A stretch of 64,000 bases of DNA. It comes from Armatimonadetes bacterium Uphvl-Ar1. Its GTDB lineage: Bacteria > Armatimonadota > Fimbriimonadia > Fimbriimonadales > Fimbriimonadaceae. Position numbers and translations under genes: made by a program. This document shows, piece by piece, positions 34,041 through 44,768 of this stretch. The stretch spans positions 1,240,001 to 1,304,000 of the forward strand of contig CP021423.1 in NCBI GenBank assembly GCA_002162075.1, read 5' to 3'. The notes under the pieces are model-generated. The model was not told the origin of the DNA. It ran no database searches and saw nothing but the letters and a program-made list of their open reading frames with translations. Every line of letters begins with the position of its first letter. The first letter of the stretch is position 1.

Positions 34041-34067
34041 TTAGCAGTCTCACTGGTACACTGCTAA
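34041..34067 (+). promoter_or_regulatory. CIRCE-like operator (HrcA site) of groESL
   Basis: TTAGCAGTC - 9 bases - CACTGCTAA has the size, spacing and position of the CIRCE element (consensus TTAGCACTC-N9-GAGTGCTAA), with C-to-G at arm position 6 matched on the other arm. A TGG-TACACT extended -10 (34054-34062) falls inside it, so a bound HrcA repressor would block transcription. A small hairpin CTTCGT-CATAA-ACGAAG lies at 34074-34090, before the ribosome site. Confidence 0.75.
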
Positions 34068-34118
34068 CAAATCCTTCGTCATAAACGAAGAACCTCAAAG
34101 GAGTTTTTAAGCACAACA

Positions 34119-36037
<1,919 letters not shown>

Positions 36038-36046
36038 GTAGTCAAC

Positions 36047-36095
36047 AAATCGCCCTCTCCCCAAATGACTTTAGGGAGAGGGCGATTTTTATTTC
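36047..36095 (+). terminator. Rho-independent terminator of groESL
   Basis: A 15-bp stem AAATCGCCCTCTCCC ... GGGAGAGGGCGATTT with a 12-base loop is followed by a T-rich tract. Confidence 0.92.
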
Positions 36096-36104
36096 AAATA
36101 TCAA

Positions 36105-36233
36105 TTCGTCATTCCGGGCGTGACCCGGAATCTCTCACATCAATAACTTTGTTTTCGTCATTCCGGGAGTGACCCGGAATCTCTAACATCGATAACTTCG
36201 AATTCGTCATTCCGTGCGTGACCCGGAATCTCA
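36105..36233. repeat. Three tandem palindromic repeats with 49-bp period
   Basis: Three units begin at 36105, 36154 and 36203. Each starts TTCGTCATTCCGGG and ends CCCGGAATCTC, forming an ATTCCGGG-5-CCCGGAAT hairpin (one base changed in unit 3). Spacers of about 18 bases are also similar (ACATCAATAACTTTG, ACATCGATAACTTCG). The units fill most of the gap between groEL and the cysteine desulfurase. Confidence 0.85.
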
Positions 36234-36300
36234 CCCTTCCAAGGATATGGACTCGTCAACCTAACTTCTCCCCTTCCAAATTACATTCATAATCAACTTA

Positions 36301-37338
36301 GTGCTCCCCGAAAACTACTTCGACAACGCCGCCACAACCCCGCTCCACCCCGCCGCTCTGGAAGCAATGCTCCCCTGGCTCACCACCCAACACGGAAACC
36401 CTCACTCCCTCCACTCCTGGGGCGCCCGCTCACACTACGCCGTCGAACAAGCCCGCACCGAAATCACCGAACTCCTAAACCTCGAAGACCCCTCCCAAAT
36501 CATCTTCACTTCCGGCGCAACAGAATCCTGCAATACCTTCTTCAATCTCAGCCAGAACCTTCAAATCTCCCCATTCGAGCATTCCGCCCTCCGGGTTCCC
36601 GCGAAGCTCAAAGGCATCCCCATCATTCCAAACCAGGGCCATTCAATCAACCCCGACCCAACCAAAACCCTGATTCTCACCGCCTGCAGCAATGAAACCG
36701 GAGCCCTCTACTCCACTACCCAACCTTGGTTCTGCGACGCCACCCAAATCATCGGCAAACTCCCGTTTGACCTTTCCCAAACCCAAGCCGCCGCCTTCTC
36801 GGCTCACAAATTCGGAGGCCCCATGGGAGTTGGCGTACTCTACCTTCAAGACCCGAACATCCTCTCCGAATCAAACGCCCACCAAGCCGGAGGCGGGCAA
36901 GAACACTCCCGCAGATCAGGAACGCTCAATGTCCCCGGAATCATCGGCCTTGCCACTGCCCTCCGCATCGCCCTACAAAATCAAGAGCAAACAACTTCCC
37001 ATGTCCGAAACCTCCGCCAAATCCTCCAAGAAGAACTCCACCTCCCCATGAACGACGGGCCTCAACAGTCCCCCGACATAGCCAGCATCACCATCCCCAG
37101 GATCGTCGCCCAAAATCTCGTCCTCGAACTCGACCGCCACGGATTCGCGATCTCTTCGGGTGCCGCTTGTTCTTCCGCCTCCACGGAGCCCTCCCCCGTT
37201 CTCATCGCCTTGGGACTTTCCCCCGCCGAAGCGCAAAGCACCATTCGCATCAGTTTCTCGGCCCAGAACACCCCGGAAAGCACAAAAACCCTCGCAATTG
37301 AACTGAAAAAAGCGGTCCAGTCCCTCCGAACCACGTAA
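36301..37338 (+). CDS. Cysteine desulfurase (NifS/IscS-like)
   Basis: The 345-residue class V PLP enzyme starts at GTG. It has YFDNAATTPLHPAA at 6-19, HGNPHSLHSWG at 31-41, FTSGATESCN at 69-78, the PLP lysine K170 in FSAHKFGGPMGVG and the catalytic loop ISSGAACSS with C290. It removes sulfur from cysteine for iron-sulfur clusters or tRNA thiolation. It is about 40-50 residues shorter than IscS, mainly in the middle (85-125), but the active site is complete. No iscU/sufU scaffold gene flanks it. The repeats upstream leave little room for a promoter. Confidence 0.9.
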   Translation: MLPENYFDNAATTPLHPAALEAMLPWLTTQHGNPHSLHSWGARSHYAVEQARTEITELLNLEDPSQIIFTSGATESCNTFFNLSQNLQISPFEHSALRVPAKLKGIPIIPNQGHSINPDPTKTLILTACSNETGALYSTTQPWFCDATQIIGKLPFDLSQTQAAAFSAHKFGGPMGVGVLYLQDPNILSESNAHQAGGGQEHSRRSGTLNVPGIIGLATALRIALQNQEQTTSHVRNLRQILQEELHLPMNDGPQQSPDIASITIPRIVAQNLVLELDRHGFAISSGAACSSASTEPSPVLIALGLSPAEAQSTIRISFSAQNTPESTKTLAIELKKAVQSLRTT

Positions 37339-37452
37339 TCTTTCCATAAGGGACCCCTGCAACTTAACCAAACCTTATTGCGTCACAACCCTTGGCACGA
37401 CTTGTGTTGAAACAAGAATCGTTGCGATTTTCAGAAAATCCGCCCCCCTGGC

Positions 37453-37481
37453 TTGGCAAAAACCAAATCCTCTGATACAGT
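37453..37481 (+). promoter_or_regulatory. Putative sigma-70 promoter of rpoD
   Basis: TTGGCA (5 of 6) and TACAGT (4 of 6) are separated by 17 bases, ending 109 bases before the rpoD start. The 252-base gap also holds a 28-codon frame (37484-37570) right after the -10 box, described under findings. Confidence 0.5.
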
Positions 37482-37590
37482 AAATGCCAAACCATCCCGC
37501 CCCAAACAAAACCGAATACGAATTCAAACGCCCCGGCGCCGAACAAAATTTCGACATCTCAGGCGTCTAGTAAACAAGGAAACACAAACT

Positions 37591-38727
37591 TTGAGCGAAA
37601 AACCAGTAGAAGATAAGATGCCGACCCAGGTCAAGCGCGGCAAGGCCATCACTGTGCGAACCCACAGCCGCCATGCCTACATCGACGCCAACAAGCACAT
37701 GCTTGATGACGCCGAGCCAATTGATGAGGATCTACTGGAGGAAGAGGAGGAGGAAGAGGCCGAAGAGGCCGCCCCTCGCCGGGATGAAGGTGAAGAACTT
37801 GAAATGTGGATGCGGCAAACCCGCCGCGCCCACCTTCTGACTCCCGGACAAGAAGAAGACCTTGCCAAAAAAGTCCAAGCCAAGGATCTCGCCGAGCAAG
37901 GCAAATGGGATCGCGTTGCCGAACTCTTTAACCTGCCCAAAGACCACGAGTTTGACGATTTCGAGCGCAAAGATGTGATGAAAATTGGCACCCAAGCCAA
38001 ACAACAACTCATCGAATCAAACCTCCGCCTCGTCGTCTCCATCGCCAAGAAATACAACGCGCGCGGCATCCCCCTCGCCGACCTTATTCAAGAGGGCAAC
38101 CTCGGTCTCATTCGTGCCGTTGAGAAATTCGACTGGCGCAAAGGCTTCCGCTTCTCCACGTACGCAACTTGGTGGATTCGCCGGGCCATTGCCCGAGCCA
38201 TCATCAACCAGGGTCGAACCGTTCGGATTCCCGTCTACGTCGCCGAGCTCATCAACAAGGTGATGAAAACCGCCAACCAACTCCAACAAGAGTTGCACCG
38301 CGAGCCGACACCTGAAGAAGTCGCCGAGAAAGTTGGCATGGCCGCCGACCGTGTTCAAGAAATGATGCGCGTCGCCGTCGAGCCGCTATCTCTCGAAACA
38401 CCCGTCGGTGAAAAGGATAACAGTAGTATCGGGGACTTCATCCCAAGTCACGGAATGCCAACTCCGTCCGATGTCACCACCAACCTGATCCGACGCGAAG
38501 AGATTGATGGCATCCTCGGTCGCCTGACCAGCCGCGAACGCGATGTTGTTCGGCTTCGCTTTGGTCTCGACGATGGACGTGCCCGCACTTTGGAAGAAGT
38601 CGGCTCCGCGCTCAACGTCACCCGTGAGCGAGTCCGCCAAATCGAACTCCGGGCAATGAAAAAGCTCCGCCACATTGGTCAAGAACTGGCTCAACAAGGC
38701 TTCACCATCACCCCCAGCCCGAACTAA
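37591..38727 (+). CDS. rpoD: Primary RNA polymerase sigma factor (RpoD/SigA)
   Basis: I chose the TTG at 37591, which has AAGGA 10 bases upstream and yields 378 residues. The frame is open to 37453, but that extension is basic and overlaps the promoter. A very acidic segment ([18 protein letters not shown]) precedes region 1.2. Region 2 has [41 protein letters not shown] and [17 protein letters not shown]. Region 3 ([11 protein letters not shown]) and region 4 ([37 protein letters not shown]) follow. It directs housekeeping transcription. Region 1.1 is essentially missing, as in short SigA proteins. An internal ATG at 37618 is an alternative start. Confidence 0.93.
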   Translation: MSEKPVEDKMPTQVKRGKAITVRTHSRHAYIDANKHMLDDAEPIDEDLLEEEEEEEAEEAAPRRDEGEELEMWMRQTRRAHLLTPGQEEDLAKKVQAKDLAEQGKWDRVAELFNLPKDHEFDDFERKDVMKIGTQAKQQLIESNLRLVVSIAKKYNARGIPLADLIQEGNLGLIRAVEKFDWRKGFRFSTYATWWIRRAIARAIINQGRTVRIPVYVAELINKVMKTANQLQQELHREPTPEEVAEKVGMAADRVQEMMRVAVEPLSLETPVGEKDNSSIGDFIPSHGMPTPSDVTTNLIRREEIDGILGRLTSRERDVVRLRFGLDDGRARTLEEVGSALNVTRERVRQIELRAMKKLRHIGQELAQQGFTITPSPN

Positions 38728-38734
38728 CTTAAGA

Positions 38735-38771
38735 ATCCCCTTCTCTTGTTATATGGAGAAGGGGAATTTTT
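38735..38771 (+). terminator. Rho-independent terminator of rpoD
   Basis: A 9-bp stem CCCCTTCTC ... GAGAAGGGG, extended by AAT/ATT pairs, with a 10-base loop and a T-run at 38767-38771. Confidence 0.88.
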
Positions 38772-38823
38772 CTAAATCACCGAGGTTTTCTCGTTCCAAA
38801 CCAAGTCCAAGAAATACAGAATC

Positions 38824-39033
38824 ATGGATCACGAAGGGCCTACCGAAAAGCGTAAGACCGAGCCACCAAAAAGGGATTGGTCTAAAGCAACAACCGAGGA
38901 AAGATTTGCAGAAGTTGAAAGGCTCAGGAAACAATGGCTGATTGACAATGGTCGCGGTGACGAAGTAGATGCACCTTTGAGTCGAGATATCGTCAAGATA
39001 GTCAGATCCCCCAAAAAATCAGACGATTGGTAG
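38824..39033 (+). CDS. Small hypothetical protein, possibly antitoxin-like
   Basis: This 69-residue charged protein sits between the rpoD terminator and hisD. Its middle (WSKATTEERFAEVERLRKQWLIDNG) and end (LSRDIVKIVR) resemble small proteins with a 'TPEERL...LEELRRQ' helix and 'R..RV..VVR' tail that often precede nucleotidyltransferase or nuclease toxin genes. No such partner is present; the next gene is hisD on the other strand. The match is by pattern only, and a competing frame on the opposite strand overlaps it, so even its reality as a gene is uncertain. Confidence 0.45.
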   Translation: MDHEGPTEKRKTEPPKRDWSKATTEERFAEVERLRKQWLIDNGRGDEVDAPLSRDIVKIVRSPKKSDDW

Positions 39034-39035
39034 TT

Positions 39036-40364
39036 TCAGTCTTCATTGAGCCGTACCGATCCACCCCGTCCGTGCATCGGAAACCCTTCCATCGTCCCAA
39101 AGCGCTCCACAACAGGACTCAGTTCCACCAAATCTGACCTCGTCAAAGAAGACACCGATTGCACCTTCAAAAAGTCCAAAACATTCACGGGCGAACTAAA
39201 CCGCGCCGCACCCGAAGTCGGCAAAGTATGCGATGGCCCACTCACAAAATCGCCCGCCGCCTGAGGCGTATCCGGCCCGATCAGAACACACCCACAATTC
39301 CTAACCTGCTGCGCCAAATACCCCGCATTCTCACAATGCAACGACAAATGTTCCGGCGCAAACCGATTGATCACCCGCCCCGCTTCCTCGTCGTCCTTCA
39401 CCACAACGCAGACTCCGTGATTGCGCAACGCCGACCGCATCACGTCCTCACGGGCCGCCCCAATCAGTAATCCTTCGCACTCGGCGATCACTGCATCCGC
39501 AACCTTTTGCCCTCGACAAATCAAAACCCCAACGTTATCCTCTGCATGCTCAACCTGGGTCAATAAATCAACCGCTGAAACCTTTGCCGAGCAACTCCCA
39601 TCCGCATAAACCGCCACCTCGCTCGGCCCGGCATAAGAATCCAATCCGACGCTCCCCCAGAGCTGCCGTTTTGCTTCATTGACATACTTGTTGCCCGGTC
39701 CAACCACTTTGTCCACCCGCGCAAAACCGGAACTCCCAAAAGCAAGGAGTCCGACCGCCGCCGCCCCACCTGCCTTCACCACTTGAGTCACCCCAGCAAG
39801 CTGACACGCGACCAAGACCGCCGGATCAACGGTTCCATCCTCCCGAGCAGGCGTGCAGACAACAATCCGCTCCACCCCGGCGACTCGAGCCGGAATCGCA
39901 TTCATCAACACCGAACTCGGATATGTCCCCTTCCCTCCCGGAACATAAACACCCACCGACTCCAATGGCAACAAGCGCTGACCCTCGAACCCCGTGTCTT
40001 CCCCCTCCTCGATGGCATCCATTCGCCAACCCCAACCTAGCGGCAACTCTTCCCATCCATCAACCAAAGTCGAAAGCTGTACTTCATGGAAATCTTGAAT
40101 CCGATCTGCCGCAAGCCGAAGCGCATCCTCATCCTCTTCTGGAACTATTGAATTAGCTAAATCTTCTGCCGTCACCCAAATTGAATCGAGTCCCGCCGAA
40201 TCAAACCGCCGCGATTGCTCTAAGACCGCCGCCTCTCCCCGGTCATATACATTCCCTAAAATCTCAACCACTTGAGCCGTTAGTTTCGGATCAAACTCCG
40301 GTGAGCGATCAAACCACCGACTCAATCGTTCATCGCCGAACTCATAACCTGGAAGCAAACTCAC
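39036..40364 (-). CDS. hisD: Histidinol dehydrogenase
   Basis: The 442-residue enzyme catalyses the last two steps of histidine synthesis, oxidising histidinol to histidine with two NAD+. Recognisable parts are PLESVGVYVPGGKGTYPSSVLMNAIPA near 131-157, GPGNKYVNEAKRQLWG near 222, DSYAGPSEVAVYAD near 240 and the metal/catalytic LLTQVEHAEDN near 265. It begins at GTG in a GTGA overlap with the end of gltX, so the two are co-transcribed. No other his gene is nearby. Length is normal. Confidence 0.96.
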   Translation of the reverse strand: MSLLPGYEFGDERLSRWFDRSPEFDPKLTAQVVEILGNVYDRGEAAVLEQSRRFDSAGLDSIWVTAEDLANSIVPEEDEDALRLAADRIQDFHEVQLSTLVDGWEELPLGWGWRMDAIEEGEDTGFEGQRLLPLESVGVYVPGGKGTYPSSVLMNAIPARVAGVERIVVCTPAREDGTVDPAVLVACQLAGVTQVVKAGGAAAVGLLAFGSSGFARVDKVVGPGNKYVNEAKRQLWGSVGLDSYAGPSEVAVYADGSCSAKVSAVDLLTQVEHAEDNVGVLICRGQKVADAVIAECEGLLIGAAREDVMRSALRNHGVCVVVKDDEEAGRVINRFAPEHLSLHCENAGYLAQQVRNCGCVLIGPDTPQAAGDFVSGPSHTLPTSGAARFSSPVNVLDFLKVQSVSSLTRSDLVELSPVVERFGTMEGFPMHGRGGSVRLNED

Positions 40365-41899
40365 CGCAAGTGCTCCATCGCCCGGCTCACCCGAGCTCTC
40401 ACTCGACCAGGGCCGAGAACCGCCATCAGATCAAACAATCCAGGCCCTGAGAGTTTGCCCGTCATAGCAACGCGAATCGGCATCACGACTGGCCCCATTT
40501 TCTCAATTCCCTGTTCCGCCGCCCAGTCATGAACCGCCTTGTCCCAATCTGCCGCCGTAAACCCATCAGAATCAACCGCCAGTAAGAATTCAAATAACCC
40601 CCGGACATGATCTGTCCCGAATGCCTTCTCCACCGACTTCTGATCAAAAACAACCTCCTCCACAAAGAAAAACTCACAGGCCGGCCCAAAATCTGCCAAC
40701 GTCGAAACTCGTTCCTGCTCAAGCGGCAATACCGTCCGCACATAGTCTGGGTCGCGCTCCAATGCCTCTTTCAAGAGCGTCATCCCTGGAACAAAATGAG
40801 CCGGATCGATCTTCAATTCATCGTCCTTTTCCAGGGTGTTCCAATATTCCGAGGTGATTTCGCTCGCCAAATACTCCCGCAAAGTATCAAATAGCTCGTC
40901 AACCGACATCGCGCGGATTGCCAAGCCGTTCATCCACTTCAATTTGTCCAAATCAAACCGACCGGGCGATGGTTGAATACCTCTAATTTCAAACGCTTGA
41001 GCCAAATCACAGTCGCTCATCGCTTCCCGCTCATCCCCGGGGTTCCAACCGATCAATGCTATGAAATTGCGGAGAGGCTGGGGTAGATACCCCTGCGAAG
41101 CATAGTCCAACACCCGAGTCGCTCCGTGTCGCTTGCTCAGTTTCTTGCCGTCTGTGCCTACGATAACCGGGCAATGAACAAAGACCGGCATGGCCCATCC
41201 AAAAGCCTGGAAGAGAACAATGTGCTTGGGATAACTGCTAATCCACTCCTCACCGCGGAACACATGAGTGATCCCCATGAGGTGGTCATCAACCATCGCC
41301 GCAAAGTGATAAGTCGGCATCCCGTCCGCCTTGAGCAGAACTGGATCATCAATCGTGTTGCTATCCCACTCCAACTTCCCCCGAATCGCATCCTCACCCG
41401 TTATCTTCACGTCCCGAGGAATCTTGAGCCGAATAACATAGGGCCGTCCCGCTGCCTTTGCTTCCGCCACTTTCTCTGGTGAGGCATCGCGCCAATCCCC
41501 GCCAAAATATCCAGTCGGCATCTTGTTAATGCGCTGAAATTCGCGCATTTCATCCAATTCTTCACTAGTATCAAACGCCTTATAAACTGCGCCTTTTTCG
41601 ATTAGGTCCGCAATTTTCTCCGCGTATATTCCTGCCTCCTTTCGCTCACTCTGACGATACGGAGCGTCCTTCCCCCCCAGGTGCGGCCCCTCATCAAACT
41701 CAATCCCCGCCCACTTCAACGTATCAACAAACTCTTGCTCGCTGTCCGGGTTGTATCGAGTTCGATCCGTATCTTCAATACGCAAGAGCAAGCTCCCGCC
41801 TTTGCCCTTCGCAAAAAAGTCATTGAACACCACTGTCCTCAACGCCCCAATGTGGAGCAAACCGGTCGGCGAGGGAGCAAATCGGACGCGAACTGACAT
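40361..41899 (-). CDS. gltX: Glutamyl-tRNA synthetase
   Basis: The 512-residue class I synthetase attaches glutamate to tRNA. It has the HIGH box in FAPSPTGLLHIGALRT (8-23), the LLRIEDTDRTRYNP segment, HFAAMVDDHLMGITHVFRGEEW near 200, and the KMSKS box as KKLSKRHGA near 253. The C-terminal anticodon-binding helical domain is complete (about 330-505). The length fits the bacterial enzyme. It is the first gene of a pair with hisD and is transcribed leftward, divergent from the TM2-domain protein gene. Confidence 0.97.
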   Translation of the reverse strand: MSVRVRFAPSPTGLLHIGALRTVVFNDFFAKGKGGSLLLRIEDTDRTRYNPDSEQEFVDTLKWAGIEFDEGPHLGGKDAPYRQSERKEAGIYAEKIADLIEKGAVYKAFDTSEELDEMREFQRINKMPTGYFGGDWRDASPEKVAEAKAAGRPYVIRLKIPRDVKITGEDAIRGKLEWDSNTIDDPVLLKADGMPTYHFAAMVDDHLMGITHVFRGEEWISSYPKHIVLFQAFGWAMPVFVHCPVIVGTDGKKLSKRHGATRVLDYASQGYLPQPLRNFIALIGWNPGDEREAMSDCDLAQAFEIRGIQPSPGRFDLDKLKWMNGLAIRAMSVDELFDTLREYLASEITSEYWNTLEKDDELKIDPAHFVPGMTLLKEALERDPDYVRTVLPLEQERVSTLADFGPACEFFFVEEVVFDQKSVEKAFGTDHVRGLFEFLLAVDSDGFTAADWDKAVHDWAAEQGIEKMGPVVMPIRVAMTGKLSGPGLFDLMAVLGPGRVRARVSRAMEHLR

Positions 41900-42052
41900 A
41901 ACGTCCCAAGAGGCTACCTGCCCCGTACCTTGAGTCTAAGGACATTCAAAACCCTGCAAAGAACCCCGCCTTTATCCCGTTTTATTTCCAGACCGCAACC
42001 GACTTGGCTCACAAACAGTCTATTCTCCCAGGCAGGCATTACAACCTTTCGC

Positions 42053-42616
42053 ATGAGCCAATCCGAAACAGCAGAATGGTACTACGTCGGTCACTACGGT
42101 CAACTTGGCCCACTGACCCTTGAAAACATGGTCGAGCTCGCGTCCGATGGAGTGATTGAACGCGACACCTATGTTTGGAATCCCAAGATGCCTGATTGGG
42201 ACATGGCGGCCAACGTTACGGAACTTTTTAGCCACTTCACTCAGCCCCAGTCCCCTCCTCCAACCCCGGGCCAACGCACCGCTACACCCCCCACTTTCAA
42301 CCCCACTGATCCGTCCACCCTCCGCGACCTCAGCCCCTATCAACCGGCAGCCCGACCGATGACTCCTTACGGCGGTTCGCAGTGGATGCTTGGGCCAATA
42401 AACGCCCCAAAAAGTGACAAGAATCGTCTCACTGCCGCCTTCCTGAACGTCATTCCCGGATTCGGCCGATTCTATTTGGGCCACGTTGCAATTGGAATCC
42501 TCCAAATCATGACTTCGTTCTGCGGAATCGGTGTAATTTGGTCATGGATCGATGGCGTGTATATCCTGGCCGGCGGAGTGAAAACCGACGGGTATGGACG
42601 AGAGCTCCCCGACTAA
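42053..42616 (+). CDS. GYF_2 (DUF4339) and TM2 domain membrane protein
   Basis: The ATG at 42053 gives 187 residues; an upstream in-frame extension lacks domain homology. Residues 8-60 form a GYF_2 domain (WYYVGHYGQLGPLTLENMVELASDGVIERDTYVW). A Pro-rich linker of about 60 residues follows. Residues of about 120-185 form a TM2 domain of two hydrophobic helices (KNRLTAAFLNVIPGFGRFYLGHVAIGILQ, GVIWSWIDGVYILAGG). GYF_2 domains probably bind peptides. The protein is anchored in the inner membrane with the GYF_2 part likely cytoplasmic. Its stop overlaps that of trpE by four bases. Confidence 0.88.
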   Translation: MSQSETAEWYYVGHYGQLGPLTLENMVELASDGVIERDTYVWNPKMPDWDMAANVTELFSHFTQPQSPPPTPGQRTATPPTFNPTDPSTLRDLSPYQPAARPMTPYGGSQWMLGPINAPKSDKNRLTAAFLNVIPGFGRFYLGHVAIGILQIMTSFCGIGVIWSWIDGVYILAGGVKTDGYGRELPD

Positions 42617-44046
42617 CTCAGGTCTAAACCACGCTGAGCCAATGTGACGGCTTGCAAGGCCGCACGGGCCTTATTCAAGCACTCCTCATACTCTTTTTGA
42701 GGTTCCGAATCATAAACCAATCCCGCCCCGGCCTGGACGTGGGCGACTCCCTCCACCATTAGAACCGTCCGAATTGCAATCGCTAGACTCATGTCCCCGT
42801 TTGCCGAGAACGTCCCAACCGCACCACCATAAAGTCCCCGCTTGGTTTTCTCAAGCTCCTCAATAATCTGCATCGCCCGCACTTTGGGGGCCCCACTGAG
42901 CGTCCCTGCCGGAAAAGTCGCCCGTAGCAAGTCAATTGCATCAACTCCTTCTTTCAATTCACCAACTACATCACTCACGATATGCATCACATGGGAATAC
43001 ATCTCAATCGCCATCAATCGATCAACCCGAACCGATCCTGGCTGGCAAACCCTCCCCAAATCGTTGCGCCCCAAGTCAACAAGCATCACATGCTCCGCCC
43101 GTTCCTTTTCGTCCGCCAAAAGCTCTTCAGCTAAGGCCACATCTTCCGCCTGAGTCAATCCTCTCGGTCGTGTACCTGCGATTGGCCTGACCCGCGCCTC
43201 CCGGCCATGCAATGACACGAGCAATTCAGGCGATGCCCCGGCAATGTCAAAGCCTTCAAACCGGAACAGATACATAAATGGCGATGGATTCAAGCCCCTC
43301 AACGCACGATAGACAGTTACCGGATGGGCATCCACTCGCTGGGAAAACCTCTGCGATAGAACAACTTGAATACAATCTCCCGCCGCAACATACTCCCGTA
43401 CTCGGTCAACTCCCGCCATAAACTCTTCTTGGCTGACATTTGCCGCCACGTTCTGAGTCTCATACACTTCATCTGGAAGGTGTAGCAGTGCACCGGCGAG
43501 CCTGCTCTCAAGCCGGAGAAGCTCCGCAACTCCCGCATCATAGCCTTCTTCAGATCCCTCAGCCAAAGCGATAAGCAAAATTTTCGCCCGGGCATGGTCA
43601 AAAACCACAACCGAGTCGCAAATCATCAAAGCCACATCGGGGAGTCCTAACTCATCCGGATTTTCTCCGGGAATGTCTTCAATCGCCCGCACATAGTCAT
43701 ATCCAACCATCCCAACTGCCCCGCCAACAAACCCGGGCAGATTTTCCAAAATCTCAGAGGCACCTGCGTCAACCTCTGGCAACATTTCTCGAATCTGGAC
43801 AAGCGGGTCAGCCTCCCCAACCATTTCCCGCACAACGTGCCGGGGCCGGACTCCGATCATCGAATACCGCGCCACCTGTTCCCCTCCACTGACACTTTCC
43901 AGCAAGAATGAATTCGTTTCGTCGTGGGCAAGTTTCCAATAGGCACTAAGCGGTGTTTCCAAATCAGCAAACATCTCACGAACGAGGGGCCAAACTTTGC
44001 CTTTCTCCACTCGCCCCAAAAACTCATCGCGACCAATCAAATGCAT
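42613..44046 (-). CDS. trpE: Anthranilate synthase component I
   Basis: With the ATG at 44046 (AGGA five bases upstream; a TTG three bases earlier is also in frame) the protein has 477 residues. Chorismate-binding motifs are present: SPELLVSLHGREARVRPIAGTRPRG, HVMLVDLGRNDLGRVC, HIVSDVVGELKEG and FPAGTLSGAPKVRAMQIIEELE. N-terminal LLESVSGGEQVARYSMIG is the tryptophan feedback site region. It makes anthranilate from chorismate and ammonia delivered by TrpG. para-Aminobenzoate synthase (PabB) is an alternative, though the N-terminal region fits TrpE better. No trpG or other trp gene is adjacent. Confidence 0.9.
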   Translation of the reverse strand: MHLIGRDEFLGRVEKGKVWPLVREMFADLETPLSAYWKLAHDETNSFLLESVSGGEQVARYSMIGVRPRHVVREMVGEADPLVQIREMLPEVDAGASEILENLPGFVGGAVGMVGYDYVRAIEDIPGENPDELGLPDVALMICDSVVVFDHARAKILLIALAEGSEEGYDAGVAELLRLESRLAGALLHLPDEVYETQNVAANVSQEEFMAGVDRVREYVAAGDCIQVVLSQRFSQRVDAHPVTVYRALRGLNPSPFMYLFRFEGFDIAGASPELLVSLHGREARVRPIAGTRPRGLTQAEDVALAEELLADEKERAEHVMLVDLGRNDLGRVCQPGSVRVDRLMAIEMYSHVMHIVSDVVGELKEGVDAIDLLRATFPAGTLSGAPKVRAMQIIEELEKTKRGLYGGAVGTFSANGDMSLAIAIRTVLMVEGVAHVQAGAGLVYDSEPQKEYEECLNKARAALQAVTLAQRGLDLS

Positions 44047-44088
44047 CAATTCCTAGTCTATCCTCTCAGCTAAGACCCTCACTCCGCC

Positions 44089-44742
44089 ATGTCCTCCCAG
44101 ATTGCCAAAAACCTCGCCCACATCCAAGATCAAGTCAATCGTGCTTGCGATTCTGTCCGAAGAAACCCCGCCGAGATCACCCTCGTTGCCGTCAGCAAAA
44201 CATTTTCCATTGTTGACATTCAAGCCGCCTATGACCTCGGGCTCCGAGACTTTGGCGAGAGCAAAGCCCAAGAACTCCAGACAAAGGTCCACCATCTGCC
44301 AAACGATATCAACTGGCACTTTATTGGCAATCTTCAGTCCAACAAAGCCAAACATGTAGCTGAAATGTCTACTACTATTCACACGATCGAAAACGAAAGA
44401 CAACTCCGAGAAATCGCTAAGCAGGACCGGACCATTGATGGTTTTATTCAAGTCAATATCGCTTCAGAATCACAAAAATCTGGAATTTTAATCGAAAGCC
44501 TTGACACGGTCCTTTCATATGTTCTAACCTCTCCTCAAGTTCGGTTTATTGGCCTGATGACCATCGGTCCCGCAGTCCAAAACCCCGAAGAGAGTCGGCC
44601 CTACTTCCAAAAACTTGCTGAACTAAATCAACAAGTCAGCGGAACAATGCTCAGCATGGGAATGAGCAGCGACTTCGATGTGGCTATCCAAGAAGGAGCC
44701 ACCCACATCAGAGTTGGATCCGCCCTCTTCGGCAACCGCTGA
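44089..44742 (+). CDS. YggS/PROSC family PLP homeostasis protein
   Basis: The 217-residue protein carries pyridoxal phosphate on a lysine in LVAVSKTFSIVDIQAAYDLGLRDFGESKAQELQTK (K about 41). It also has WHFIGNLQSNKAKHV, a GFIQVNIASESQKSG segment, FIGLMTIGP and LSMGMSSDFDVAIQEGATHIRVGSALFG at the C-terminus. The family keeps free PLP levels in balance and has no known catalytic activity. It is followed 26 bases later by sepF, a pairing common in Gram-positives and related phyla. Length is a little short of the usual 225-235. Confidence 0.93.
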   Translation: MSSQIAKNLAHIQDQVNRACDSVRRNPAEITLVAVSKTFSIVDIQAAYDLGLRDFGESKAQELQTKVHHLPNDINWHFIGNLQSNKAKHVAEMSTTIHTIENERQLREIAKQDRTIDGFIQVNIASESQKSGILIESLDTVLSYVLTSPQVRFIGLMTIGPAVQNPEESRPYFQKLAELNQQVSGTMLSMGMSSDFDVAIQEGATHIRVGSALFGNR

Positions 44743-44768
44743 ACAACCAAGGAAGGAAAACTGGAATC

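Noticed and set aside
36105-36233. Could the three repeats be a CRISPR array?
   Set aside because: The units are palindromic across their whole core, spacers are only about 18 bases and similar to each other, and no cas gene is present.
38675-38941. 88-codon plus-strand frame across the rpoD end and its terminator
   Set aside because: Overlaps the rpoD C-terminus and runs through its terminator hairpin; no domain and no ribosome site.
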